Below, piece after piece: positions 43,118 through 52,288 of a DNA stretch of 64,000 bases. Source of the DNA: Prevotella sp. GTDB taxonomy: Bacteria; Bacteroidota; Bacteroidia; Bacteroidales; Bacteroidaceae. The notes beneath the pieces were generated by a model that was given only the letters and a program-made list of their open reading frames with translations, ran no database searches and had not been told where the DNA came from. Numbering within the stretch: position 1 is the first letter of the stretch; every line of letters begins with the position of its first letter. The stretch spans positions 1 through 64,000 of the forward strand of contig JAEEXI010000011.1 in the NCBI GenBank assembly GCA_016291495.1. The letters are read 5' to 3'. The translations under genes and the position numbers were made by a program.

Positions 43118-43867
43118 TTGAAATATCTGAAGGTCATATTCCCGCTTCGTTCCCTGATGGTCACCCTGCTGATGGTCATGGGGCTGCAAGTAATGGCACA
43201 GAAAGAACATCAGAGCGAACCTGTTGACAGCATTGCAATCATGATGGCACGTATTGACTCACTTACTCGTGCCGACTCTGTGATAACTATCCAAGAGGAA
43301 CCTGTCCAGTCTGTCCTGATTGACTCCACTCGTTTACCTAAGCCCAAACGCGATTGGAACACTTGGCGTCCAGACCCCAAACGAGCCTTATGGCTGGCTT
43401 TGGTGCTTCCTGGTGCTGGTCAGATATACAATCGCAAATATTGGAAACTGCCTATTATCTACGGAGGATTCATCGGATGTATCTATGCCCTCACTTGGAA
43501 TAACATGATGTATAAGGACTATTCACAGGCATACATAGACTTAATGGATAATGATCCTAATACGGCAAGCTATAATAAGTTCCTGCATCTGGGGGTAGAG
43601 ATCAACAGTACTAATGAGGAACGCTACAAGGAAATCTTCAAGAGCAGGAAAGACAAATACCGTCGCTGGCGCGATATGAGTTTCTTTGTCATGTTAGGCG
43701 TCTATGCCCTGTCTGTGATCGATGCCTATGTCGATGCAGAACTCTCTGCCTTCGACATTTCCAAAGACCTGAGTCTGAAGGTCGAACCAACGGTTATTCC
43801 CAACCATTCTGGAGGCAATGCCCTTCAGGCCCAGTCGTTGGGAGTTAACTGCAAGTTAAAATTTTAA
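43118..43867 (+). CDS. DUF5683 family membrane-associated protein
   Basis: A 249-residue protein with an N-terminal signal/anchor (basic KYLKVIFPLRSL then hydrophobic VTLLMVMGLQVMA). A Ser/Asp/Thr-rich stretch follows, then the conserved block with WRPDPKRALWLALVLPGAGQ, IYNRKYWKLPIIYGGFIGCI and a later helix SFFVMLGVYALSVIDAYVDA, i.e. at least two TM helices. This matches DUF5683, found next to parB in many Bacteroidota; function unknown. The start is TTG at 43118, which gives a proper basic n-region; the ATG at 43157 would remove it. It is 11 nt downstream of parB and 11 nt upstream of the transglycosylase. Confidence 0.85.
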   Translation: MKYLKVIFPLRSLMVTLLMVMGLQVMAQKEHQSEPVDSIAIMMARIDSLTRADSVITIQEEPVQSVLIDSTRLPKPKRDWNTWRPDPKRALWLALVLPGAGQIYNRKYWKLPIIYGGFIGCIYALTWNNMMYKDYSQAYIDLMDNDPNTASYNKFLHLGVEINSTNEERYKEIFKSRKDKYRRWRDMSFFVMLGVYALSVIDAYVDAELSAFDISKDLSLKVEPTVIPNHSGGNALQAQSLGVNCKLKF

Positions 43868-43878
43868 ACCAAATCCAA

Positions 43879-45183
43879 ATGATAAGTAAGAAAATACTGA
43901 TGTTGCTCGCCATATTGTTTGGCATGTCTGTCAATATACAGGCACAGATTGTGACGGAAAATGAAGAAGATGATGTCGATGAGGAAGACGAGATTGTAGT
44001 CATTGACCAAAGTGGTAACGAGGAAGTCATTGATTTCCCGGAAGCAATGACTTACGACCTCGACAGTCTGCTGAATGAGTATATGTCGAAGACCTATCTC
44101 ACCTCAGACAACTGTAATATGCGGAATGAGAATCCCTCCTATCCTGTAGAAGTCTTCATCGAGCGTCTGTCACGTATGCCGACCGTTATGGAAATGGCCC
44201 ATAACAATATCGTACAGAACTTCATTGACAGATATTGTAACAGGCTGCGCGGTACAGTCGCTTACATATTGGGAGCCAGTAATTTCTATATGCCTATCTT
44301 CGAGGAGGCTTTGGAGGCTTATCAGATTCCCCTTGAGCTGAAATACCTGCCAGTCATTGAGTCTGCCCTGAACCCCCGTGCCGTCTCCCGTGTGGGTGCC
44401 ACTGGTCTCTGGCAGTTCATGCTTGCCACAGGTAAGCAATACAATCTGAAGATCAACTCTCTGGTGGATGAACGTCGTGATCCTATCAAAGCATCCTATG
44501 CAGCCGCCCATCTGTTGAGCGACCTGTATAAGGTCTTTGGCGACTGGAACTTGGTGATAGCAGCCTATAACTGCGGACCTGGTAATGTCAGCAAAGCCAT
44601 CCAGCGTTCCGGCGGTTCCAAGGACTATTGGCAAATCTACCCCTATCTGCCTAGGGAGACCCGTGGTTATGTGCCTGCCTTCATTGCAGCCAACTACATG
44701 ATGACCTATTACTCCCTGCACAACATCTGTCCAATGAGTAGTAAGCTGCCTGCACAGACAGATACGATTATAGTTCATAAGAAGCTGCATCTGGAACAGG
44801 TGGCAAAGGTGTTAGGCATTGACATTGAGATGCTACGTGCCCTCAATCCCATGTATCGTCACGACATCATTCCTGGTGACAGTGAGCCTTATGCACTCCG
44901 CCTGCCACAGTCAGACATCAACAGGTTCATCGAGATGGAGGATGCCATCTATAACTACAGAGCCAGTGAACTACTGACGAATCGTGCCATCGTGGAAGTT
45001 AACGACTACACGCCGACCTACTATCATAAGAGCAAGCGTTCTTACAAGAAAGGGCGCAAAGGTCGTGTTGCACGCAGCAAGGCACATCGTGGCAGTAAGA
45101 AAGCAAAGGCCAAGAAGGGACGTGCCGCAAAGAGTAAGAGCAAGGCCAAAGGTCGTAAATCATCCAAGAAAAGACGCAGATAA
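43879..45183 (+). CDS. Lytic transglycosylase (MltD-like) with LysM and a long basic tail
   Basis: Cleaves peptidoglycan glycan strands in the periplasm. The 434-residue product has a signal peptide (MISKKILMLLAILFGMSVNIQA), an acidic linker, an SLT domain (about 115-270) with the catalytic Glu in KYLPVIESALNPRAVS, followed by GATGLWQFM, DERRDPIKASYAAA and NCGPGNVSKAI. A single LysM-like segment follows (VHKKLHLEQVAKVLGIDIEM, about 290-330). The last 50 residues are nearly all Lys, Arg, Ser, Ala and Gly (SKRSYKKGRKGRVARSKAH and more), an unusual, probably disordered tail that could bind anionic polymers. Direct neighbour of DUF5683 and rsh. Confidence 0.92.
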   Translation: MISKKILMLLAILFGMSVNIQAQIVTENEEDDVDEEDEIVVIDQSGNEEVIDFPEAMTYDLDSLLNEYMSKTYLTSDNCNMRNENPSYPVEVFIERLSRMPTVMEMAHNNIVQNFIDRYCNRLRGTVAYILGASNFYMPIFEEALEAYQIPLELKYLPVIESALNPRAVSRVGATGLWQFMLATGKQYNLKINSLVDERRDPIKASYAAAHLLSDLYKVFGDWNLVIAAYNCGPGNVSKAIQRSGGSKDYWQIYPYLPRETRGYVPAFIAANYMMTYYSLHNICPMSSKLPAQTDTIIVHKKLHLEQVAKVLGIDIEMLRALNPMYRHDIIPGDSEPYALRLPQSDINRFIEMEDAIYNYRASELLTNRAIVEVNDYTPTYYHKSKRSYKKGRKGRVARSKAHRGSKKAKAKKGRAAKSKSKAKGRKSSKKRRR

Positions 45184-45228
45184 TTCACTATAATCCCTAT
45201 AGTTTCTATAGTCACTATATTATATAAT
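45184..45228. repeat. Nonamer repeat filling the mltD/rsh gap
   Basis: Four 9-nt units ending in CTATA: TTCACTATA, ATCCCTATA, GTTTCTATA and GTCACTATA, then a degenerate fifth. The block starts at the base after the mltD stop and ends 8 nt before the rsh ATG. Confidence 0.75.
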
Positions 45229-45236
45229 AAAGGTAT

Positions 45237-47504
45237 ATGGACGAAGAGCAGAAAATTCGCGAAGATGCTGATGAAAAACTGATTACTGATGCCTTTCAGC
45301 ATCTGCTGGACAGCTATCTGGCCTCACGTCATCGCAAAAAAGTGGATATCATCACCAAGGCATTCAATTTTGCCCGTCAGGCACACAAAGGAGTGCGTCG
45401 TCTCTCTGGTGAGCCATATATCATGCATCCTATTGCTGTTGCACAGATAGCCTGCGAAGAGGTTGGACTCGGTTCTACAAGTATCTGTGCCGCCCTGCTC
45501 CATGATGTCGTGGAGGATACCGACTATACCACTGAGGACATCGAGAACATCTTTGGTCCCAAGATAGCACAGATTGTCGACGGACTGACCAAGATCAGTG
45601 GCGGCATCTTTGGCGAACAGGCCTCGGCACAGGCAGAGAATTTCAAGAAACTGCTGCTGACGATGAGTGACGACATCCGCGTAATCCTCATCAAAATCTG
45701 TGACCGTCTGCATAATATGCGAACGCTGGAGTCACAACCTGCCAACAAACAATACAAGATTGCAGGTGAGACCCTTTATATCTACGCTCCCCTCTCCAAT
45801 CGTCTGGGACTTTACAAAATCAAGTCAGAACTGGAGAACCTCAGTTTCCAATACGAGCATCCTGACGAGTACAAGAGCATCAAATCGAAACTCGCCTCTA
45901 CAGAGGCTTCTCGTCATGAGCTCTTCGACCAGTTTACTGCTCCCATAGAAGAGTCGCTTCGTCAGATGGGTATCAAGTACCAGATTAAGGAACGGGTAAA
46001 GACCCCCTACTCCATCTGGAGCAAGATGCAGAACAAGCATGTTACTTTTGATGAAGTCTATGATATTCTGGCCGTTCGTATCATTTTCACCCCTGACAAA
46101 CGGGAAGAGGAAGTCAACGAATGCTTCAATATCTATGTGGCTATCTCAAAGATTTACAAGTCACATCCCGATCGTCTGCGCGACTGGCTGAACCACCCGA
46201 AGGCAAACGGCTATCAGGCACTGCATGTCACCCTGATGTCAAAACAAGGACGCTGGATAGAGGTGCAGATTCGCTCCGACCGTATGGACGAGATTGCCGA
46301 GCAGGGCTTTGCCGCCCACTGGAAATACAAGGATGGAATGGAGAAAGAGTTTACGGAGGACGAGACGGAGTTGAACGAATGGCTGCGTACCATCAAGGAG
46401 ATTCTTGATGACCCACAGCCTGATGCAATGGACTTCCTCGACGCCATCAAACTCAACCTGTTTGCCTCGGAAATCTTTGTCTTCACCCCTAAGGGAGAGA
46501 TTAAGACAATGCCTACCGGTTGTACGGCCCTCGACTTTGCTTTCAGCATCCATACCTTCCTGGGCTCCCACTGTATTGGTGCCAAGGTGAATCACAAACT
46601 TGTTCCCCTGAGTCATAAGCTCAATAGCGGTGACCAGGTGGAAATCCTGACCTCCAAAGCACAGCATGTACAGGCATCGTGGATCAATTTCGTATCTACG
46701 GCAAAGGCAAAGGCCAAGATTCAGGCTATTCTACGCCGCAACAGTCGTGAGATACAGAAACAAGGTGAAGACATCCTGAATGCCTTCCTCCAGAAGAATG
46801 ATATCGAGAATACGACAGCCGTAGCCGATAAGCTGGCAGCCTTTCACGAGGAACGCAGTCGTGAGTCATTCTTCCAGTCTCTGGGTGAGAAGACCATCCT
46901 GTTGGGAGAAAAAGACCTGGACGAGTTACAGGGGAAGAATTCCGATGATAACAAGAAGGGATGGCGCCGTCTGGTACCCTTCTTGGGCAAGAGCAAGACC
47001 AAGAAAGAAGATACCAATCCACAGGAGCTCTTCGTGGTACCAGAGAAATTCAACCGCAAGAAGCCCATCTTCATCAACGACGATAATATCGGACAGTATA
47101 AGTTCCGTCATTGCTGTCACCCCATTCCTGGTGACGACATCCTTGGATTTATCGACAACAAGAAACGCATCGAAATCCATAAGCGCGATTGTCCTGTGGC
47201 AGCCAAGCTCAAGACGAGTTACGGCAACCGCATCCTGGATGCTAAATGGGATATGCACAAGCGGCTCTTCTTCGATGCCACCATCCATATCGAGGGTATC
47301 GACCGCATGGGTATGGTAATGGATATCTCCAGCATCATCTCCTCACAGATGAGTGTCAATATGCATAAGTTTACGATTACCAGTGAGGAAGGAGTCTTCG
47401 ACGGAGACATCGAGCTGCGCGTACACGACCGAGAGGATGTGAAAGCCATCATCGACCAGCTCAAGACCATAGAAGGACTACAAGAAGTCACACAAATTAT
47501 GTAA
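45237..47504 (+). CDS. Bifunctional (p)ppGpp synthetase/hydrolase (RelA/SpoT homologue)
   Basis: Controls the stringent response. The 755-residue product is full length: an HD hydrolase domain with intact HDVVEDTD (His89/Asp90), a synthetase domain with KTPYSIWSKM, NGYQALHVTL and EVQIRSDRMDEIAEQGFAAHW (read in parts), a TGS domain (EIFVFTPKGEIKTMPTGCTA), a conserved-Cys region (FRHCCHPIPGDD) and a C-terminal ACT domain. Both catalytic halves look active, fitting a SpoT/Rel-type enzyme. The nonamer repeat lies immediately upstream, and a pectinesterase gene follows after 4 nt. Confidence 0.95.
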   Translation: MDEEQKIREDADEKLITDAFQHLLDSYLASRHRKKVDIITKAFNFARQAHKGVRRLSGEPYIMHPIAVAQIACEEVGLGSTSICAALLHDVVEDTDYTTEDIENIFGPKIAQIVDGLTKISGGIFGEQASAQAENFKKLLLTMSDDIRVILIKICDRLHNMRTLESQPANKQYKIAGETLYIYAPLSNRLGLYKIKSELENLSFQYEHPDEYKSIKSKLASTEASRHELFDQFTAPIEESLRQMGIKYQIKERVKTPYSIWSKMQNKHVTFDEVYDILAVRIIFTPDKREEEVNECFNIYVAISKIYKSHPDRLRDWLNHPKANGYQALHVTLMSKQGRWIEVQIRSDRMDEIAEQGFAAHWKYKDGMEKEFTEDETELNEWLRTIKEILDDPQPDAMDFLDAIKLNLFASEIFVFTPKGEIKTMPTGCTALDFAFSIHTFLGSHCIGAKVNHKLVPLSHKLNSGDQVEILTSKAQHVQASWINFVSTAKAKAKIQAILRRNSREIQKQGEDILNAFLQKNDIENTTAVADKLAAFHEERSRESFFQSLGEKTILLGEKDLDELQGKNSDDNKKGWRRLVPFLGKSKTKKEDTNPQELFVVPEKFNRKKPIFINDDNIGQYKFRHCCHPIPGDDILGFIDNKKRIEIHKRDCPVAAKLKTSYGNRILDAKWDMHKRLFFDATIHIEGIDRMGMVMDISSIISSQMSVNMHKFTITSEEGVFDGDIELRVHDREDVKAIIDQLKTIEGLQEVTQIM

Positions 47505-47508
47505 CCAT

Positions 47509-48483
47509 ATGAAAAAACTACTAACACTAATCTTAGCTCTCCTGACACTCACCAATGCTCAGGCAAAAGACCAGTATGACAACCCCGATACCCTCGTTGT
47601 AGCACGTGATGGTACAGGCCAGTTCCGTAACGTCGCTGAGGCAATTGAGGTATGCCGTGCCTTTATGGAATACCATAAGGTCATCTATGTCAAGAAAGGT
47701 ATCTACAAGGAGAAACTCGTCATCCCGCAATGGCTGACCAACATCGAGATTTGTGGAGAAGATCGCGACGAGACCATCATCACATGGGACGATCACGCCA
47801 ACATTTTCCTGCCTGCCATCGGAAAGGGAATGGGCACCTTCCGCACTTACACGCTGAAGATTCAGGGCAGCAAAATCACCCTGAAAGACATCACCATTGA
47901 AAATAATTCCGCCCGTCTGGGACAGGCTGTAGCCCTGCATACGGAAGGTGATCAGCTGACCTTCATCAACTGTCGCTTCCTGGGACATCAGGACACGATT
48001 TATACGGGCAATGCGAACTCCCGCCTGTATTTCAAGGACTGTTATATCGAGGGTACCACCGACTTTATCTTCGGACCTTCTACAGCCTGGTTTGAGCAAT
48101 GTGATATTTTCTGCAAGGCAGACTCCTATATCACAGCAGCCTCAACGCCACAGGATGTTCCCTACGGCTATATCTTCAACAACTGCTGCATCACCTGCGC
48201 CGCTAATGTCACGAAGCTGTACCTGGGTCGCCCCTGGCGCGACTACGGCTATACACTCTTCATGAACTGCGAACTGCCCCGTCAGATTCGTCCTGAGGGT
48301 TGGCACAACTGGCAGAAAGAACGTGAGAAGACCGCACGTTATCTGGAATATAACAATCGCGGAGAAGGTGCCGCTACTGATAAGCGCGCCAGCTGGAGCC
48401 GCCAGTTGACGAAAAAGGAAGCCCAGCAGATTACGTTGGAAAACGTATTCCGCATCAACAATACTTGGAATCCGGAGAAATAG
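47509..48483 (+). CDS. Secreted pectinesterase (carbohydrate esterase family 8)
   Basis: Demethylates homogalacturonan. The 324-residue product has a signal peptide (MKKLLTLILALLTLTNAQA) and a right-handed beta-helix with CE8 landmarks: VARDGTGQFRNVAEAI, a strand with AVALHTEGD, acid/base Asp162 in LGHQDTIYT, nucleophile Asp185 in GTTDFIFGPSTAWFE, and YLGRPWRDYG with the conserved Arg and Trp. Length is normal. It ends 3 nt from the convergent merR stop. Being 4 nt behind rsh it is probably co-transcribed with parA-rsh genes, unusual for a pectin enzyme. Confidence 0.93.
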   Translation: MKKLLTLILALLTLTNAQAKDQYDNPDTLVVARDGTGQFRNVAEAIEVCRAFMEYHKVIYVKKGIYKEKLVIPQWLTNIEICGEDRDETIITWDDHANIFLPAIGKGMGTFRTYTLKIQGSKITLKDITIENNSARLGQAVALHTEGDQLTFINCRFLGHQDTIYTGNANSRLYFKDCYIEGTTDFIFGPSTAWFEQCDIFCKADSYITAASTPQDVPYGYIFNNCCITCAANVTKLYLGRPWRDYGYTLFMNCELPRQIRPEGWHNWQKEREKTARYLEYNNRGEGAATDKRASWSRQLTKKEAQQITLENVFRINNTWNPEK

Positions 48484-48486
48484 AAG

Positions 48487-48837
48487 TTACTGCAGATAGT
48501 CCATCTGCTTCTTCAACGCATAGAGTTGCTCACGAACATCAATCAGTTTCGTGAGCACTTCTGCTTTTTTATCAGCACCATCACGATTGGCATTGATAAT
48601 CTTCTTGGCGGCAGCGAGTTTGAAACCACGCACCTTCACGAGGTTATGAATCAGGCGAATCTGGTCAATATCCTTCTGCTGATACTGACGAATCTTGGCA
48701 GGACCGCTGGTCTTGGGCTTCAGATAGGGGAACTCCGTCTCCCAATAGCGAAGGGTACTCTCATTCACGCCAAACATCTCTGCCACCTCCTTGATGGAGT
48801 AGTACAACTTCAGGTTCTTGTTCAGATTCAGTGCCAT
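48487..48837 (-). CDS. MerR family transcriptional regulator
   Basis: A 116-residue DNA-binding protein. Residues about 10-80 form the MerR winged HTH: YYSIKEVAEMFGVNESTLRY, then WETEFPYLKPKTSGPAKIRQ and YQQKDIDQIRLIHNLV; a dimerisation helix follows and there is no effector domain or Cys motif. This short form is common in Bacteroidota; its target is unknown. MALNLNKN at 48837 is the start, since a perfect promoter ends 21 nt upstream. It faces away from the lipoprotein gene with overlapping control regions, so autoregulation or control of that unit is possible. Confidence 0.92.
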   Translation of the reverse strand: MALNLNKNLKLYYSIKEVAEMFGVNESTLRYWETEFPYLKPKTSGPAKIRQYQQKDIDQIRLIHNLVKVRGFKLAAAKKIINANRDGADKKAEVLTKLIDVREQLYALKKQMDYLQ

Positions 48838-48858
48838 AATTCTCAATATTTACTGATG

Positions 48859-48890
48859 CAAAGATACGAATCTTTTTTGAAAAGAACAAA
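48859..48890 (-). promoter_or_regulatory. merR promoter
   Basis: On the minus strand TTTG (48890-48887), 20 bp, TATCTTTG (48866-48859). Confidence 0.75.
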
Positions 48891-48894
48891 AATA

Positions 48895-48926
48895 TTTGGT
48901 TTTTCTCTCATTTTGGATTATCTTTG
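48895..48926 (+). promoter_or_regulatory. Promoter of the lipoprotein-GH2 unit
   Basis: TTTG (48895-48898), 20 bp, TATCTTTG (48919-48926). The -33 elements of this and the merR promoter are 4 bp apart. Confidence 0.75.
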
Positions 48927-48961
48927 TACACAAAAATAAACTTTACCTAAAATTTGCAACA

Positions 48962-49753
48962 ATGAAAAAGAACCTATTTCTTCTGACAACGCTCGCCCTT
49001 GCTCTCGTGGTGAGTTCCTGCAAACAAAACGGCAAGACAAACGGTGCCGAAGGTACCAACGACAGTACGGCAGTAGCCGATACGCTGGCAGCAGAGGAAG
49101 AAAACCTTAACAAAGACTACAACACCACCGATGCCAAGACATTTGGCTTTAATGGTTGCGTAGCAAAAGTGGTGACAACTACCTATATGGCGACACTTGA
49201 AGGCGACAAGCTGGTTAAGGGAGAAAAGTCCAACAGAACGGACAGCCTCACCACCTTCGACGAGAAGGGACGTGTGACGTTGGACTCCTACGCCAATCCC
49301 TATGTCTATGATGCCGACGGTAAGTTCATCAAGGGACGCTCCAAGGAATCAAAGATGACCCGCGACAAAGAGGGACGCATCATCTCATATAGCAATCGCG
49401 AGAATGCGAACCACTGGGAAGGTTACGACTATACGTTCGAATACGACAAGCAGGGACGTATCAAATCCATTGAATGGGGTGGCTGGGAAGAAGGCGAAAG
49501 TTACGCCCTCACCTATAAGGACGACCAACTCTATCCAAGCAGCATGCATATCGACGGACAAGCCTGTGCCGATATCTATAAGACGGATATCCGCTATAAA
49601 TACACGAAGTTCGACGAGAAAGGCAACTGGACAGCACGTGAGATGTATTTCGACATCATGCAGACCACCGAAGAATACGAAGGCAACGAGAATCCTTCCA
49701 AGGATTACAGCAAAGAATACTATATCCAAGAAAGGGCCATCACCTATTATTAG
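48962..49753 (+). CDS. Lipoprotein, unknown function (YD/MORN-like repeats)
   Basis: A 263-residue product with a lipoprotein signal (MKKNLFLLTTLALALVVSSC; Cys20 as lipid anchor), then a Ser/Thr/Ala/Glu-rich tether of about 30 residues. The folded part has repeated short beta-hairpins with 'D..GRV', 'DADGKFIKG', 'DKEGRIISY', 'DKQGRIKSI' and 'DEKGNWTAR', the pattern of RHS/YD-type or MORN-like beta repeats common in Bacteroidales lipoproteins. It is probably outer-membrane or surface located. Function unknown. It is co-transcribed with the GH2 enzyme 34 nt downstream, so it may help carbohydrate use. Confidence 0.82.
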   Translation: MKKNLFLLTTLALALVVSSCKQNGKTNGAEGTNDSTAVADTLAAEEENLNKDYNTTDAKTFGFNGCVAKVVTTTYMATLEGDKLVKGEKSNRTDSLTTFDEKGRVTLDSYANPYVYDADGKFIKGRSKESKMTRDKEGRIISYSNRENANHWEGYDYTFEYDKQGRIKSIEWGGWEEGESYALTYKDDQLYPSSMHIDGQACADIYKTDIRYKYTKFDEKGNWTAREMYFDIMQTTEEYEGNENPSKDYSKEYYIQERAITYY

Positions 49754-49787
49754 AATATTTCAAGACTAAAACCATTACAATTTCAAT

Positions 49788-52226
49788 ATGAACCTAAGAA
49801 AACTGATGATGCTGGCGGCTGTATGGATGACAGCCCTAACCTTGAGTGCACAAAACGTTCGTGAGACCATCCGACTGGACGAGGGATGGAAATTTGCCTT
49901 TGGAAATGCCTCCGACCCCGCCAAGGACTTCGGATGCGGAACGGAGTATTTTAACTACCTGACCAAAGCCAATTCCATCCATAACGAAGGCCCCTACGCC
50001 ATGAAGTTTGACGACTCGAAATGGGAAGAAGTGCGAGTTCCCCACGACTGGGCGACTACCCTGCCCTATGCCTCTGAGGCCAGTCATTCTCACGGCTATA
50101 AGACAGTGGGATATAAATATCCAGAGACCAGTGTAGGCTGGTATCGCAAGATACTCCCCATCGCCAAGGACGACCTCGGTAAGCGCATTCTCATCCAGTT
50201 CGACGGCATTTTCCGCAATGCTCGTGTCTGGTTCAACGGCTTCTATATGGGTACAGAACCCAGCGGTTATGCTACTCAGGTCTATGACGTCACAGAATAT
50301 GTCAACTACGGAGGCGATAACCTCATCTGTGTCCGTGCCGATGCCACCTTGGAAGAAGGCTGGTTCTATGAGGGAGCAGGTATCTATCGTGATGCCTGGC
50401 TCATCAAGACGGGAACTGTCAGCGTGGCACCCTTTGGCACCTTCGTCTATGCCGACGTCGAGGAACCTTATCTCAAGATTCCAGTCACTGTAGAGACAGA
50501 AGTGCACAACAGCAGCCTTGAGCCACAGACCTGTATCGTCGCCACGAAACTGGTAGATGCCGAAGGAAAGGATGTTGACTATGCTGCCCGTGAGATTTTA
50601 GAACTCAAAGGCAAGCAGACCCTCAAGTGCAAACAACTGATGACGGTTTTCGAGCCTCGCCTGTGGTGTCCTGACGATCCTTATCTCTATCAGGTTGTCA
50701 CTAAGGTATTGGTCAACAACAAGGTGGTTGATGAGTATATCACCCCAACAGGAATCCGTAAGGTGGAGTTTGATGCCGACAAAGGATTCATCCTCAATGG
50801 TAAGCCCCTCGAACTGAAGGGCGTCAATATGCACCAGGATCATGCAGGCGTTGGTGCGGCTATTCCTGAAGCGTTGATGGAATGGCGCGTCCAACAGCTG
50901 AAAGCTTTCGGCTGTAATGCCTATCGTGCCTCCCACAATCCGATGACGCCTGCCCAGTTGGACGTCTGCGATCGTGAGGGTATCCTGGTTATCGACGAGA
51001 ACCGTCTGACTGGTGTCAATACGGAACATCTGCGCCTGTTGGAGAATATGATTAAACGCGACCGCAACCACCCCTCCGTCATTCTCTGGAGCGACGGCAA
51101 TGAGGAATGGGGCATCGAGAATACCGTTCAAGGTACCCGTATTGCTGCCGCCATGCGTGAATATACCCGTCTGCTGGACCCCACCCGTCATTCCACCATC
51201 GCCAATGCAGGAGGCAAGGAAATGATCAAGGGACTCGATGTGGTTGGTTTCAACTATATCGTGCAGAATGATGTCGACAACCGCAAGAAGGCCAATCCCA
51301 CGTGGAAAATCGTTGGTACAGAGGAGACGACAGGCTGTGGCACCCGTGGTGTCTATTTCAACAGTCCTGACCAACCAGGCAGAATGGTCTCCATGAATCG
51401 CGATACCACCCCTCATCATGTCGAGAATGTCATCGAACGCGGCTGGCAGTTCTATGCCGACCGCCCTTGGGCAGCAGGACTCTTCTACTGGACAGGCTTC
51501 GACTATCGTGGTGAGCCGAACCCCTTGAAATATCCTGCTACCGACTCTGAGTTTGGCATCCTCGACTACTGCGGATTCTGGAAGGACGAGGCGTGGTATC
51601 TGAAGTCGTGGTGGACGAATGAGCCCACCCTGCATATCTTCCCCCACTGGAACCTGCAGGGTCACGAGGGCGAGGAGATTGAGCTGTGGGCATACAGCAA
51701 CTGCGACGAGGTGGAACTGACTGTCAACGGCAAGAATCTGGGTCGTCAGACAATGCCTCGTAACGGACACCTGAAGTGGAAGGCCACCTACCAGCCTGGA
51801 AAGGTGGTGGCTGTGGGCTATAAGAACGGTAAGCGCATCCTCACAGAAACCATCGAGACCACCAAGCCTGCTGATAAAATCATCGTCAAGAGCAACCGCC
51901 CTGCCATCACTGCCGACGGACGCGATGTGGCTGTCGTCACGATAGAGATTCTGGATGCCAAAGGCCGTCTCGTTCCTGATGCCTGTCCCATGCTGACCTT
52001 CCGTCTGGAGGGCAACGGACGCATCATCGGAGCTGGCAATGGCGACCCCTCCTATCTGGGTGCCGACCATCCCAAGGATAAAGACTGCAAGGAGTTCCGT
52101 ATTCCTGCCTTCAACGGACTTGCCCAAGTGCTGGTTCAGAGCAATCGGAACGCAGGAGACCTCTCATTACAATGCTCTTCCGATGGACTGAAAAGTGGTC
52201 ATATCCATATCGAAATACTTAAATAA
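49788..52226 (+). CDS. Secreted GH2 family glycoside hydrolase (beta-galactosidase-like)
   Basis: An 812-residue, signal-peptide-bearing ([21 protein letters not shown]) enzyme with the GH2 layout: sugar-binding jelly roll (about 25-200), Ig-like domain, TIM barrel (about 320-600), a DUF4982-like domain (about 625-695) and a C-terminal Ig/invasin-like domain. Catalytic residues are the acid/base Glu439 in WSDGNEEWG and the nucleophile Glu512 in VGTEETTG. The barrel carries [13 protein letters not shown] and the [10 protein letters not shown] motif. Substrate is not certain: beta-galactoside is the default, but this domain order also occurs in enzymes for other hexosides. Preceded by the lipoprotein gene. 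Confidence 0.9.
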   Translation: MNLRKLMMLAAVWMTALTLSAQNVRETIRLDEGWKFAFGNASDPAKDFGCGTEYFNYLTKANSIHNEGPYAMKFDDSKWEEVRVPHDWATTLPYASEASHSHGYKTVGYKYPETSVGWYRKILPIAKDDLGKRILIQFDGIFRNARVWFNGFYMGTEPSGYATQVYDVTEYVNYGGDNLICVRADATLEEGWFYEGAGIYRDAWLIKTGTVSVAPFGTFVYADVEEPYLKIPVTVETEVHNSSLEPQTCIVATKLVDAEGKDVDYAAREILELKGKQTLKCKQLMTVFEPRLWCPDDPYLYQVVTKVLVNNKVVDEYITPTGIRKVEFDADKGFILNGKPLELKGVNMHQDHAGVGAAIPEALMEWRVQQLKAFGCNAYRASHNPMTPAQLDVCDREGILVIDENRLTGVNTEHLRLLENMIKRDRNHPSVILWSDGNEEWGIENTVQGTRIAAAMREYTRLLDPTRHSTIANAGGKEMIKGLDVVGFNYIVQNDVDNRKKANPTWKIVGTEETTGCGTRGVYFNSPDQPGRMVSMNRDTTPHHVENVIERGWQFYADRPWAAGLFYWTGFDYRGEPNPLKYPATDSEFGILDYCGFWKDEAWYLKSWWTNEPTLHIFPHWNLQGHEGEEIELWAYSNCDEVELTVNGKNLGRQTMPRNGHLKWKATYQPGKVVAVGYKNGKRILTETIETTKPADKIIVKSNRPAITADGRDVAVVTIEILDAKGRLVPDACPMLTFRLEGNGRIIGAGNGDPSYLGADHPKDKDCKEFRIPAFNGLAQVLVQSNRNAGDLSLQCSSDGLKSGHIHIEILK

Positions 52227-52227
52227 A

Positions 52228-52259
52228 TTTGGTAGTTCATCTGAATTATACTACCTTTG
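52228..52259 (+). promoter_or_regulatory. alaS promoter
   Basis: TTTG (52228-52231), 20 bp, TACCTTTG (52252-52259), then CACC. The -33 overlaps the base after the GH2 stop. Confidence 0.75.
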
Positions 52260-52288
52260 CACCTAAATTAAAAAAAAGGAAGAAAAAG

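Noticed and set aside
50598..52127. 509-codon open frame antisense to the GH2 gene
   Set aside because: Long only because of the GC-biased third positions of the GH2 gene; composition is not protein-like.
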